Positions 25,982 through 34,792 of a DNA stretch of 64,000 nucleotides are shown here, in pieces. The position numbers were made by a program, and so were the translations under genes. The stretch lies in the NCBI GenBank assembly GCA_017510065.1, contig JAFWOB010000104.1:1-64000 (forward strand), written 5' to 3'. Positions within the stretch are counted from its first letter, which is position 1. Each line of letters starts with the position of its first letter. This DNA is from Parasporobacterium sp. (GTDB taxonomy: Bacteria > Bacillota > Clostridia > Lachnospirales > Lachnospiraceae). Below the pieces are notes generated by a model. The model worked only from the letters and a program-made list of their open reading frames with translations, made no database searches and was not told the DNA's origin.

Positions 25982-27195
25982 AGCTCTGTCAGTTCCCTTT
26001 CCAACGGCATGCTCATGCACCTGGGACCGCCTCTTCCCCGGGACAGTTCCGAACCGGGAATCTCCAGTACTGTAATTCCCTGATCCCGCAGAAGGCTGTT
26101 GGTAATATAGTTCCTGTCATAAGCGATCACGGTGCCCGGCCGGACGCACAGCGTATTGGAGCCGTCGTTCCACTGTTCCCGTTCCGACGCAACCCGGCTT
26201 CCGCCGCCGCATTTGATCAATGTCACCTTGTCTGCGCCCAGATACTCCGCAAGCACAACGGACAGGCTCTCCTCCCGCTCCTTCACGAAGAGATCCTCAC
26301 CCGCTTTGATCTCGAAGATCCGGAGCGATCCCAGGATGCCAGGGTGGATGAGAAACTTATCACGATCCAGCTGCGTGCAAACCGTATCCAGATGCATGTA
26401 AGCCCTGATATTCGGGATATCCAGCGCGAGAACAGTCTTCACACTGCTCTTTTCATCCCGGAACAGATTTCTGGCCAGGATCTCGATCGCTTCCGGAGTG
26501 GTTCGCTGGGAAATGCCCACGGCAACCACTTCAGGGCTCAGGACCAGGATATCGCCGCCTTCGATCCGATTGGCATTTTCCCGCCGGTAGTAGAAAGACA
26601 GACCCGGCGCATACTCCGGATGGTGTTCCAGAATATACTGCGCATAGATCGTCTCCCGGTTTCTGGTCACCGAATACATATGATTCAGGCTGACGCCTCT
26701 TCCGATAACGGCAAATGGATCTCTCGTAAAATACAGGTTCGGAATGGGATCCAGCAAAAACCGGTTTTCTCTCTGGATCAGATCTGCCAGAGGCTGTCTG
26801 TTCCGGATGCCGAGTTCCGCGGCAGGTATCCCTGCCATGGTCTTTAAGATCAGCTCTTTTTCATCCCGGACAGACATCAGATATTCATACAGTTCTTCCC
26901 GGAAATTCTGGGCATTGCTGCCGCCTTCCTGGATCAGCTGACGGATAAACTGCGCTTTGATCTCCGGATGCAGCGCAATGGTCTGTGCCGCGAGATCCTC
27001 CAGATATACCACTTCCGCATTCTGCTCCTCTAAGATCCCGGCAAATGCATCATGTTCTTCCTGTGCTGTTTTCAGGTACGGGATATCATCAAACAAAAGG
27101 CGTTCCAGCTCTTCCGGAACAAGATGTTCCAGTTCTTTTCCCGGCCTGTGGAGCAATACTTTTTTCAATTGTCCGATCTCATTGAATACCTGCAT
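25978..27195 (-). CDS. arcA: Arginine deiminase
   Basis: Converts arginine to citrulline and ammonia; 405 residues, full length. N-terminal LKKVLLHRPGKELEHLVPEE, EEHDAFA, the substrate-binding NLYFTRDPFAVIGRG and NRIEGGDIL, the catalytic HLDTV His near residue 265, and the catalytic Cys in RGGPRCMSMP close to the C-terminus are all present. No arcB or arcC lies in the window, so citrulline must go elsewhere. Upstream of and coupled to ybaK. Confidence 0.96.
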   Translation of the reverse strand: MQVFNEIGQLKKVLLHRPGKELEHLVPEELERLLFDDIPYLKTAQEEHDAFAGILEEQNAEVVYLEDLAAQTIALHPEIKAQFIRQLIQEGGSNAQNFREELYEYLMSVRDEKELILKTMAGIPAAELGIRNRQPLADLIQRENRFLLDPIPNLYFTRDPFAVIGRGVSLNHMYSVTRNRETIYAQYILEHHPEYAPGLSFYYRRENANRIEGGDILVLSPEVVAVGISQRTTPEAIEILARNLFRDEKSSVKTVLALDIPNIRAYMHLDTVCTQLDRDKFLIHPGILGSLRIFEIKAGEDLFVKEREESLSVVLAEYLGADKVTLIKCGGGSRVASEREQWNDGSNTLCVRPGTVIAYDRNYITNSLLRDQGITVLEIPGSELSRGRGGPRCMSMPLERELTEL

Positions 27196-27366
27196 AATGA
27201 CACCTCATACAGACAAATTCATAAAGATTCCTTCTTCCCGAAATATGCTAACATCCAACCTCTCTGCTGTCAAATTTCCCTGAAATTTCGCTGTTCCTTT
27301 CCTTGCTTCCCGGGAATACAAAGCCTATAATAACAGGCAGAAACATAAGAAGGAGCTGAATTTTCC

Positions 27367-29103
27367 ATGATCAAAAAACTGGTCCGGCAGATGCTGGCCG
27401 CACAGACGGTTTCCGCGCTGACAGTCTCTCTTTGTCTGCTGATCGACAATATCATCATCGGGCGTTTTCTGGGGGATCAGGCGTTGACCGCTTACGAACT
27501 GGCCAATCCAATCCTGCTGATCATCGCCGCGCTCGGAAGCATGCTGGGAGCCGGTATCCAGATGGCCTGCAGCAAGTCTCTCGGCAGAGGTTCACAGGAA
27601 GAAACCAATGAAGGATTCTCTTCCGCCATTGCAGCAGCCGCGGTTGTTTCTGTCGTCTTTACGATCCTTGTGCTCATCTTTTCCAGGCCTTTGTCCACTC
27701 TGATGGGAGCATCTGACCCTGTTCTGATCAGCGACACCGGAGCTTATATGTCCGGTTTTATCATCGGGGCCCCTGCATCCATGGGAGCCTTGATCCTGGT
27801 CCCGTTTCTCCAGATCGCCGGTCAGAGCAATCTGCTGATCGTAGCTGTTTTGGGAATGACCTTTGCGGATGTGGGATTTGATCTGCTGAATATCCTGGTT
27901 TTTCACGGCGGACTGTTCGGGATGGGCCTCGCGTCTTCCCTCAGTTATTATGTTGCCCTTTTCATCGGCGGCTGGTATTTCCTTTCAAAAAAAAGTGTAT
28001 TCAAATTTTCACTTTCCCGTGTTCACCGGGAAAAGATCCTGGAGCTTCTGAAAGGCGGCGTTCCCACCATTGTCGGTATGATCGCTTCTGTGGTCCTGGT
28101 GTTCGGTATGAATAAGCTCCTGATGCTTCGGATGGGAAAAGAAGCGGTAGCCGCATTTGCCGTCATCAATTCCATCGGCAGCGCCTGCAACTGCATCAGC
28201 ACCGGAACAGGGGGCATTTCCCTGACATTATCCGGTATTCTGTTTCATGAAGAAGACCGTACCGGTCTGAAAGAGGTCTTTGGCCTCATCGCCCGCTATG
28301 CTGTGATCCTGGGGGTTGCGGTTTGTGCTCTTCTGCTCCTTTTTGCCCCTGCCTGCGTCAGTCTCTTCATGCCCCGGGACAACGCTGCCAGTGCAGCCGC
28401 CGTCTGGGGATTGCGGGCCTACGCACCTGGTCTTATTTTCTGCTGTATCAATAACCTCCTGAAAAGCAGTTATCAGGGAACCGGCAGAATCCGGACCATG
28501 GAAGTCATCTCCGTGTTGGAAAATGCGATCCTGCCCTTCCTGTCGGCACTGATCCTCAGCCAGTTTTTTGTTGTCCACGGCGCATGGCTGTTCTTTGTCT
28601 GTGGGGAAGCTTTGACACTGCTGTGTGTTCTTGTCTATGTCTGGAGCAGAAAACGCCGGATCACCTGGAATGCCGAAGACATCATGCTGCTTTCCGCTGA
28701 TCTGGGAGTGCCGGAAAAGGACCTGTTGGAAGCTGATCTTCACAATGTGAATGAGGTTATGGAGTTTTCCTATCAGGCAGAGGAGTTCTGCCTTTCCCAT
28801 GGATATCAGAAGGAGATGGGTCATCATATCTCCCTTTGTATCGAAGAAATGGGAACAAACATTATTACTCATGGCTTTGCGGAAAGCGGAAAGAATCATC
28901 TGTCCATCCGTCTTCAGTACAAAAACGGCCGCTTTGTCCTTCGTTTCCGGGATGACTGCCGGGCATTTGATCCCACGGAACATGTGCTGCAGCACACATC
29001 CGACAGTCTCGGGATCCGTCTGACAATGCATATGGCAGATGAAGCCCGCTATACCTACTCCATGAACCTGAATAACCTGACACTGATCCTGGCAGAACGA
29101 TGA
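27367..29103 (+). CDS. MATE-type transporter fused to a C-terminal histidine-kinase-like ATPase domain
   Basis: 578 residues in two parts. Residues 1-440 are a 12-helix MATE exporter (RFLGDQALTAYELANPI-type start, GMGLASSLSYY, internal repeat). Residues ~450-578 form a soluble HATPase_c_2 domain: N-box ISLCIEEMGTNIITHGFAE, G1-like FRDDCRAFDP, and GIRLTMHMADEARY. That domain is of the RsbW/anti-sigma type and lacks a phospho-acceptor His. Start at 27367 has AAGGAGCTGAATTTTCC. The fusion hints at ATP-sensing or regulated export, or signalling by transport state. Convergent genes downstream belong to the fructosamine locus. Confidence 0.85.
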   Translation: MIKKLVRQMLAAQTVSALTVSLCLLIDNIIIGRFLGDQALTAYELANPILLIIAALGSMLGAGIQMACSKSLGRGSQEETNEGFSSAIAAAAVVSVVFTILVLIFSRPLSTLMGASDPVLISDTGAYMSGFIIGAPASMGALILVPFLQIAGQSNLLIVAVLGMTFADVGFDLLNILVFHGGLFGMGLASSLSYYVALFIGGWYFLSKKSVFKFSLSRVHREKILELLKGGVPTIVGMIASVVLVFGMNKLLMLRMGKEAVAAFAVINSIGSACNCISTGTGGISLTLSGILFHEEDRTGLKEVFGLIARYAVILGVAVCALLLLFAPACVSLFMPRDNAASAAAVWGLRAYAPGLIFCCINNLLKSSYQGTGRIRTMEVISVLENAILPFLSALILSQFFVVHGAWLFFVCGEALTLLCVLVYVWSRKRRITWNAEDIMLLSADLGVPEKDLLEADLHNVNEVMEFSYQAEEFCLSHGYQKEMGHHISLCIEEMGTNIITHGFAESGKNHLSIRLQYKNGRFVLRFRDDCRAFDPTEHVLQHTSDSLGIRLTMHMADEARYTYSMNLNNLTLILAER

Positions 29104-29116
29104 TCCTCCTTAATTA

Positions 29117-29137
29117 CTGTTCTTCAATCAAGAACAG
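29117..29137. other. Short inverted repeat between transporter and GntR gene
   Basis: CTGTTCTT (29117-29124) and AAGAACAG (29130-29137), 5-nt loop, no T run. About 25 bp upstream of a possible -35 for the GntR gene, so it may be an operator or a weak terminator. Confidence 0.45.
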
Positions 29138-29162
29138 GTGATGGCTGCCGAACGTACACGTC

Positions 29163-29190
29163 TTGAAGTTTTGTGCAGAAGTGGTAACAT
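29163..29190 (+). promoter_or_regulatory. Possible promoter of the GntR regulator gene
   Basis: TTGAAG (29163-29168), 16-bp spacer, TAACAT (29185-29190). A strong AGGAGG at 29199-29204 follows, 6 bp before the ATG at 29210, which would leave only a ~14-nt leader. Confidence 0.4.
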
Positions 29191-29209
29191 ACTTAATAGG
29201 AGGTATAAT

Positions 29210-29926
29210 ATGCATACCATTGACAGTAATAGTTCTGTTCCTCTGTACAGTCAGATCAAAGATCTGATCCTGACAGCCATCGAGGATGGTACTTTGAAAC
29301 AAGGTGAAAAACTGCCTTCAGAAATGATCCTGGCACAGAAATACGGTGTCAGCCGTATCACGATCAGGAAAGCACTGGAATCACTGGAAGAAGACGAAAG
29401 ATTGGTACGGATTCAGGGAAAAGGAACCTTTATCACCACACCCAAAAAGAAATTCAAGGCTGATGACCAGATAGGGTTTACAAAATCCTGGGAAATGCTT
29501 GGCAAGACTGCCAGAACAGTCGTCCTGAAGATGGAACTTATATCCCCCAAAAAAAGTATCCGGGATTTTCTGGGCGCCAAAGAGGATGAGCCGGTCGTCT
29601 GTTCCAAAAGGCTGAGATTTGTGGATGATGCCCCTCTTTCGATCGAAACGAATTATTATTCTAGGAATCTGAACTTTATCATCTCGGAAGATCTGAATGG
29701 ATCTTTATTTGATATCCTGATGAACAAACATGCTCTGACGATCAAGTATCAGACCCGTATTCTGACACTGTGCAAGGCGACTGCAGAAGAGGCTGCTCTT
29801 CTTGGTGTAAAGAAGAACAGCCCCCTGATCCTGTTCAAGGATAAACTGATTGATGATACTGGTGCACCGCTGTTTTATTCCCTGCAGGTCTATAATGCGG
29901 AAAATATGGATCTGTATATCCGCTGA
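29210..29926 (+). CDS. GntR-family regulator (HutC/FrlR type, UTRA domain)
   Basis: DNA-binding repressor, about 238 residues. Winged-helix N-terminus: SVPLYSQIKDLILTAIEDG, KLPSEMILAQKYGVSRITIR, VRIQGKGTF. A UTRA effector domain follows (residues ~95-235; VVCSKRLRFVDDAPLSIETN, LLGVKKNSPLILF). Start set at 29210 from the AGGAGGT before it; the longer frame from 29138 is rejected. Located at the 3' end of the fructosamine operon on the opposite strand, 13 bp from the kinase gene. FrlR of other Firmicutes is of the same type and senses a phosphorylated Amadori compound; that role is inferred here. Confidence 0.9.
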   Translation: MHTIDSNSSVPLYSQIKDLILTAIEDGTLKQGEKLPSEMILAQKYGVSRITIRKALESLEEDERLVRIQGKGTFITTPKKKFKADDQIGFTKSWEMLGKTARTVVLKMELISPKKSIRDFLGAKEDEPVVCSKRLRFVDDAPLSIETNYYSRNLNFIISEDLNGSLFDILMNKHALTIKYQTRILTLCKATAEEAALLGVKKNSPLILFKDKLIDDTGAPLFYSLQVYNAENMDLYIR

Positions 29927-29939
29927 GCTTTTTAACCCT

Positions 29940-30767
29940 TCATCTCAAAAAGATCTCACAGCCCTCAAAGCCGCCGGAACGCATACAGCTTTCTGCTGCC
30001 GCTCTGGTGGCTTTTTTCATGCAGACTGCAGGATCAGTTCCCTGTGCAAATTCCCCCAGAAAGGTCCCGATAAACGTATCCCCTGCGCCAAGGGTATCCA
30101 CCACCTCGATTTTTTCCGCCGGTTCATAACAAAATCCGCCCCCCGGTCCGGCATATACAGCGCCGTATTTGCCCATGGTCAGTATCACATGGGACGGTCC
30201 GTAATGAAGCATGGACTGTGCAAATCTCCCCGCCTGTTCAATTCCTTCATCATCCGTTGAAAAAAAAGCCAGATCAACATGCGGAATGCAAAGATCCAGA
30301 AATTCCTCCGAATACCGCTCTCCAAAATCCATGGAAAGAAGACTTCCTGTATAATCTCTGATCATTTCCAGTTTTTCTTCGGTGCCTCCCATAAAAGTGT
30401 TGTGGATGATCCCGTATGCGGAAAGCCCTTTAAGAACCTCCTCATTGATCTGATACATTCTTACTGTATCATAGAACTCTACTCCGAAAACCCGTTCATT
30501 ATCCACAAAAGTCACATCCGTCCATGCCGTTTCGGACGGATAGACCTGTACCAGACTGACATCGATGTTCTTTTCCCGCAGTTTTTCCAGGATTGCTCTG
30601 CCTTCGCTGTCATTTCCTACAGCTCCCGCATAAGCAGTCCTGCATCCGGTCTTAGCCGCAAAAACAGCTGTATTGACGCCGTTTCCCCCTGCAAAACGCC
30701 GACGCACTGGCACTTCGTACCGGTCAATACAATTATCCCCCAGGCATATGATCGATGAATCTTTCAT
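29940..30767 (-). CDS. frlD: PfkB-family sugar kinase, fructoselysine 6-kinase-like
   Basis: ATP-dependent sugar kinase, 275 residues. N-terminal GDNCIDRYEVP and FAGGNGVNTAVFAAKTG, PfkB signature 2 VVDTLGAGDTFIGTFLGEFA with the catalytic Asp near residue 228. Length and the short N-terminus resemble FrlD, which phosphorylates fructoselysine at C6 for cleavage by FrlB. The SIS protein at 35840 in the same operon is FrlB-like, which supports the call. Last gene of the seven-gene operon, 5 bp after the permease gene. The alternative is a general ketohexose or nucleoside kinase. Confidence 0.8.
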   Translation of the reverse strand: MKDSSIICLGDNCIDRYEVPVRRRFAGGNGVNTAVFAAKTGCRTAYAGAVGNDSEGRAILEKLREKNIDVSLVQVYPSETAWTDVTFVDNERVFGVEFYDTVRMYQINEEVLKGLSAYGIIHNTFMGGTEEKLEMIRDYTGSLLSMDFGERYSEEFLDLCIPHVDLAFFSTDDEGIEQAGRFAQSMLHYGPSHVILTMGKYGAVYAGPGGGFCYEPAEKIEVVDTLGAGDTFIGTFLGEFAQGTDPAVCMKKATRAAAESCMRSGGFEGCEIFLR

Positions 30768-30772
30768 CTTTG

Positions 30773-31597
30773 TTACTCCTTTACCGCTCCCATGGTGTAA
30801 CCGGAGATCAGATATTTGTTACAGAAAGCGAACAGCAGGATCTGAGGTACCGTAATAATCATGGAAGCTGCCGCCATCACCGGCCAGTTGAAGGATCCGT
30901 AGCCTTTGAAGATCGAGATCGTAACTGCTACTGTCGTGGCTTTTGAATAAGCCAGTGCCAGCGGGAACATCAGGGCCGTCCAGACCGCAATGAACGCCAG
31001 GATCCCGCTGGTGACGATTCCCGGCATACACAAAGGCAGCACCACCCGGGACATAACCTGTCCTTCCGAGCAGCCGTCGAGCCTTGCCGCCCACTCCAGA
31101 TCCGGCGGTATATCCCGGATAAAATTACACAGAAGCATGATGCAGTAAGGCAATGTCAGCACCTGAAATGCAAAAATGAGTCCCAGGATCGTGTCATACA
31201 TTTTCGTTTCCTGATACAGGATAAACAAAGGGATCAGAAACACCATCTCTGGGATGATCCGCATACTGTAAACACCATTGAAGAAAAATTTCCGCACCTT
31301 TGAGCTGATGGGCGAACGCATGATGGCATAGGCAAACAGAAAACCTGCAAACAGTGAGATCGCTACGGTAACGACAGAGATCACCATGGTATTCAGGAAG
31401 GCTTTGCTGAAACCGGAATTCAGCCATGCATCCAGGTAATTGTCGAACTTGGGAGGTATCGTAAACCGGAAGAATGACGTGGCGTCGATGGGTTTTTTAA
31501 ACGAGGTGATAAAAACCCAGATGACCGGAAAAGCAAACAGCAGGGAGATGACAGAGATCAGGAGATACCGGATCAGATTTCTGCGTTTTTTCTTCAT
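30773..31597 (-). CDS. Carbohydrate ABC transporter permease (MalG-like)
   Basis: Inner-membrane channel subunit, 274 residues with six helices. Typical CUT1 features: N-terminal basic segment then YLLISVISLLFAFPVIW, FLNTMVISVVTVAISLF, and the EAA loop EWAARLDGCSEGQVMSRVVLP that contacts an ATPase. Partner of the permease at 31594, with a 4-bp overlap. No ATPase gene is present in the operon, so a shared MsmX-type ATPase encoded elsewhere is likely. Confidence 0.88.
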   Translation of the reverse strand: MKKKRRNLIRYLLISVISLLFAFPVIWVFITSFKKPIDATSFFRFTIPPKFDNYLDAWLNSGFSKAFLNTMVISVVTVAISLFAGFLFAYAIMRSPISSKVRKFFFNGVYSMRIIPEMVFLIPLFILYQETKMYDTILGLIFAFQVLTLPYCIMLLCNFIRDIPPDLEWAARLDGCSEGQVMSRVVLPLCMPGIVTSGILAFIAVWTALMFPLALAYSKATTVAVTISIFKGYGSFNWPVMAAASMIITVPQILLFAFCNKYLISGYTMGAVKE

Positions 31598-32535
31598 TCG
31601 TTGTCACCCCCGATCCGTATGATCCGCTTTATCACCGCCACGATCGCAACAACAAAGACCGAGAACAGGATCGCCATGGCAATGGAATAGCCAATATCAA
31701 GATATCCGCCGAGACCATTCGTATAGATATACTGCTGCGACACTTCCGAAGCCCTGTTCGGTCCGCCCTGGGTTACTGCCCATGCAATTGCAAAGACACG
31801 CAGAAGATCGATCATCCGCAGAGACAAAGCTGACTCGGCAAAAGACCGCAGATGTGGCCATTGCAGATACCGGAACCGCTGCCAGCTGTTGGCACCATCG
31901 ATCTGGCCGCATTCCAGCTGATCAATTGGCATGCTCTGAAGACCTGCCAGCATGATCAGGGTAATGTTGCCGGTCATCCACCAGACTTCTACCAGAACCA
32001 GGGTAAAGATCACAATATTGGCATTTCCCAACCAGTCCACCGGTTTCAGCCCGATGGATCTCAGCATCTGGTTGACGACACCGGAAGCAGGATCCAGCAT
32101 CATCCGCCACATGATCGCCGCCACCATATCGGAGATCGTCAGGGGGAAGATCAGGACCGTCCGGAAGATCACGCCGCCTTTTTTGATCTTGTAAAGCAGC
32201 ATCGCACAGCAAAGTCCCAGTACAAATTCTGCAAGAAGGCTGAGAACTGCGAAGATCACCGTATTTTTCAGAGCATTCCAGAACAGCCGGTCTGAAAAAA
32301 TCTGCAGATAGTTACCGAGACCCACAAACAGTTTTTTGTCGATCCCCGCTACCCAGTCCCAGTCATACAGACTTGTAACGGCTCCGTATATTACGGGGTA
32401 GATAACAAAGACCGCCAGTATAACAAGGCTTGGTATCATGTACATATATCCCAGTCTTTTCCGTCTGTTCACTGTGTGAGACACCGTATTCTCCTCCGTC
32501 TTCATCCCGGGTATGCATCCGGTTTTGTATGACAT
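31594..32535 (-). CDS. Carbohydrate ABC transporter permease (MalF/UgpA-like)
   Basis: Channel subunit of the CUT1 class, about 313 residues. Six helices: RLGYMYMIPSLVILAVFVIY, FWNALKNTVIFAVLSLLAEF, then the EAA-type loop LECGQIDGANSWQRFRYLQW. Two starts are possible, 32535 and 32505; neither has a clear ribosome site, so the start is uncertain. Preceded by a hairpin (32542-32571) separating it from the binding-protein gene. Likely imports the glycated amino acid used by the locus. Confidence 0.87.
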   Translation of the reverse strand: MSYKTGCIPGMKTEENTVSHTVNRRKRLGYMYMIPSLVILAVFVIYPVIYGAVTSLYDWDWVAGIDKKLFVGLGNYLQIFSDRLFWNALKNTVIFAVLSLLAEFVLGLCCAMLLYKIKKGGVIFRTVLIFPLTISDMVAAIMWRMMLDPASGVVNQMLRSIGLKPVDWLGNANIVIFTLVLVEVWWMTGNITLIMLAGLQSMPIDQLECGQIDGANSWQRFRYLQWPHLRSFAESALSLRMIDLLRVFAIAWAVTQGGPNRASEVSQQYIYTNGLGGYLDIGYSIAMAILFSVFVVAIVAVIKRIIRIGGDNE

Positions 32536-32541
32536 GCTTTC

Positions 32542-32571
32542 GCGGGACAGCCCCGGAAAGGGCTATCCCGC
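32542..32571 (-). other. Intercistronic hairpin between binding protein and permease genes
   Basis: 12-bp stem (one G-U wobble in the transcript) around a 6-nt loop: GCGGGATAGCCC and GGGCTGTCCCGC on the minus strand. No T run, so probably an mRNA-stabilising or processing hairpin that favours binding-protein expression. Confidence 0.65.
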
Positions 32572-32606
32572 ATAAGAGTCACCTGCACGCAACAGGCAGT
32601 AATCGC

Positions 32607-33953
32607 TTATTCTCCCTTCAATCCTTCTTTTTCCACGATAGCCTGCGCTTCCGCATCCATCCAGTTCATTACTTCATCGAGATCTTCTCCCTGGGAAATA
32701 CGGACAACAGCATCAATGATTCTACCAGTCACTTCGGCTGCACCATTGAAATACATATATCCCGGAGCAGAGATATTCAGCGCTTCGTCAACTGCCTTGC
32801 AGTATTCTTCACCGAATTCCTCTGATTTAGCAGCCCATGTGGATGCTCTCACTGGTCCGTAGGTTGCGGTTGCAGTACGCTCATTGATGTCCTTGCTGGT
32901 GCCCCACTGTACGAACTGCCATGCAGCATCTTTCACCGGCGAAGCCTCTGTGATGCCAAGCCCCCATGCCCAGTGCGTGGTCCCGTTTCCGGTCGGAGTC
33001 TTCGGAGGAGCTGTATAACCCACTTTTCCGGCTACCAGGGATTGTTCCGGATCTTCGAAGGTGCCGGCAAATAAGGATGCATCAAACCAATAGGTTGCCG
33101 CATTTCCCGCCGCAAACTGGTTCACGCACTCATACCAGGTAAAGCTGGTGGCACCGATGGGACCCATGGAAAGAAGTTTTGCCCAGTCGGCGAAGCCCTC
33201 TTTGACTGCATCATCCAGGAAATGCGTATTCCATTCTTCATCAAAATAGAACATTCTCTGAGCCATATAGGGTTTATCACCCCAATGATTGTAAACTGCT
33301 GCCAACAGTTCGTCCGGCATGGTCTCATCCTGTCCGCGGATCACCGCAGGAGCGATCTCATCACCGTAAGCTTCATGGATCTTATCCAGTGCAGCCCACC
33401 AATCATCCATTGTTTCAAGGGCAGATGCATCAATTCCCTGCTCTTCAAACAGATCTTTTCTGTAGAATACGATATATGTTTCCATCGTAAGCGGAATGCC
33501 ATAGATTGATCCTTCTGCATCCGGGAAACGGAATCCGTCTACGATATACGGATAGATGTCATCAAAATCATACTCCTCTGACTGATATACATAGTCATCC
33601 AGATTGGCGATCCATCCGTTGGTATAGCCGTTATAGCCTGTCATATTCGGGGAAAGCATAAATACATCAAACGGAGGTTCTGCACTGCTGAGCCCCAGGT
33701 TGACACGATCCCAGTAGATATCTTCTCCCAGAACGGTGATCTCTACCTTAATTCCGGTCGCTTCCTCAAACTCGTGTACCATCGGCTCAATTGCCTGTTG
33801 CCATGGATGCGAGTTAAGAAGAACTCTTACGGTCTGTCCTTCGTACGGCTTCTCTGCTTCTTCAGCACCCGTCAGAATGGTGCCGAAAGCAAAACTCGTG
33901 ATGATCATTACTGCCGCAAGTAATAATGCCATCAGCTTTTTACTTGTCTTCAT
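32607..33953 (-). CDS. Extracellular solute-binding protein of the fructosamine operon
   Basis: CUT1-class binding protein, 448 residues. Signal peptide: MKTSKKLMALLLAAVM then a hydrophobic run to about residue 30; no lipobox Cys is visible. Later: TVRVLLNSHPWQQAI, FEEATGIKVEITVLGEDIYW, GIPLTMETYIVFYRKDLFEE. Start at 33953 follows AGGAGGAAGA; the longer reading from 33977 runs through the ribosome site. Follows the SDR gene by 42 bp and precedes two permeases. Substrate likely a glycated amino acid or peptide, by context only. Confidence 0.88.
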   Translation of the reverse strand: MKTSKKLMALLLAAVMIITSFAFGTILTGAEEAEKPYEGQTVRVLLNSHPWQQAIEPMVHEFEEATGIKVEITVLGEDIYWDRVNLGLSSAEPPFDVFMLSPNMTGYNGYTNGWIANLDDYVYQSEEYDFDDIYPYIVDGFRFPDAEGSIYGIPLTMETYIVFYRKDLFEEQGIDASALETMDDWWAALDKIHEAYGDEIAPAVIRGQDETMPDELLAAVYNHWGDKPYMAQRMFYFDEEWNTHFLDDAVKEGFADWAKLLSMGPIGATSFTWYECVNQFAAGNAATYWFDASLFAGTFEDPEQSLVAGKVGYTAPPKTPTGNGTTHWAWGLGITEASPVKDAAWQFVQWGTSKDINERTATATYGPVRASTWAAKSEEFGEEYCKAVDEALNISAPGYMYFNGAAEVTGRIIDAVVRISQGEDLDEVMNWMDAEAQAIVEKEGLKGE

Positions 33954-33995
33954 TCTTCTTCCTCCTTCTTTTATCATCTGCTTCCGAAGAACAGC

Positions 33996-34772
33996 CTACA
34001 GCTGTCCTCCGCTTATCTTAACCGTCTCGCCGGTCATAAATTCCGCCTGATCAGATGCCAGGAACAGGATTCCTTTTGCAATATCAGCCGGTACCGATAA
34101 CCTGCCGAGAGGAGTAAGAGTAACGTATTCTTCGCGGACTTTTTCCGGGTCGTCTATCCCGCGGAGTTTTGCCTCCCAGACAACTTCCCTGTCCTGCATC
34201 GGGGTCTTAACATAGCCGGGGCAGACTGCATTTACTGTAATATTGTATGGCGCAACTTCCTTGGCAATGGATTCGGTGAGTCCCACCACCGCAAATTTGG
34301 ATGCACAGTAATGAGCAAGCAGCGGAGCTCCCTGCTTACCGCCCATGGAAGCGGTCAGGACAATTCGTCCCTTTCTCTCCCTGATCATGTGCGGCACCAC
34401 ATATTTACAGATCAGCCAGCATCCCTTGGCATTGACATCCATGTTAAAGTCCCATTCCTCTTCCGTCAGTTCCCAGGACCACTGCATGGTGGATACGCCG
34501 GCACAATTCACCAGGATATCGATCTTTTGGTATTGATCAACGACTCTTTCTACAGCCTGTCTGACCTGCGCTTCTTTGGTAATATCAAACTGAATACAGT
34601 CAGGCCGCTCCGCAAAACCGACTATTTCCTGTGCCGTTTGTTCCAGCAATTCTTCGTTTTTATCCATCAGGATCAGCCTGACATGTTCCCTTGCAAAATG
34701 CAGGGCTGTCTCCTTTCCTATCCCGCTGGCAGCGCCTGTAATGATCGTGACCTTGCCATCCAGATTGTACAT
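33996..34772 (-). CDS. Short-chain dehydrogenase/reductase (SDR)
   Basis: NAD(P)-dependent oxidoreductase, about 258 residues. Cofactor loop IITGAASGIGKETA, NCAGVST, catalytic Ser in VLTASMGGKQ and catalytic Tyr/Lys in HYCASKFAVVG, PGYVKTPM. C-terminal FLASDQAEFMTGETVKISGG is typical of the classical family. Start at 34772 (MYNLDGKVTIITG) follows GGAGGGCAGGAAACT. Sits between the zinc dehydrogenase and the binding protein in the fructosamine operon; the standard frl operons known to me lack it, so it hints at a modified substrate or an oxidised sugar. Confidence 0.9.
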   Translation of the reverse strand: MYNLDGKVTIITGAASGIGKETALHFAREHVRLILMDKNEELLEQTAQEIVGFAERPDCIQFDITKEAQVRQAVERVVDQYQKIDILVNCAGVSTMQWSWELTEEEWDFNMDVNAKGCWLICKYVVPHMIRERKGRIVLTASMGGKQGAPLLAHYCASKFAVVGLTESIAKEVAPYNITVNAVCPGYVKTPMQDREVVWEAKLRGIDDPEKVREEYVTLTPLGRLSVPADIAKGILFLASDQAEFMTGETVKISGGQL

Positions 34773-34792
34773 AGTTTCCTGCCCTCCTTCTG

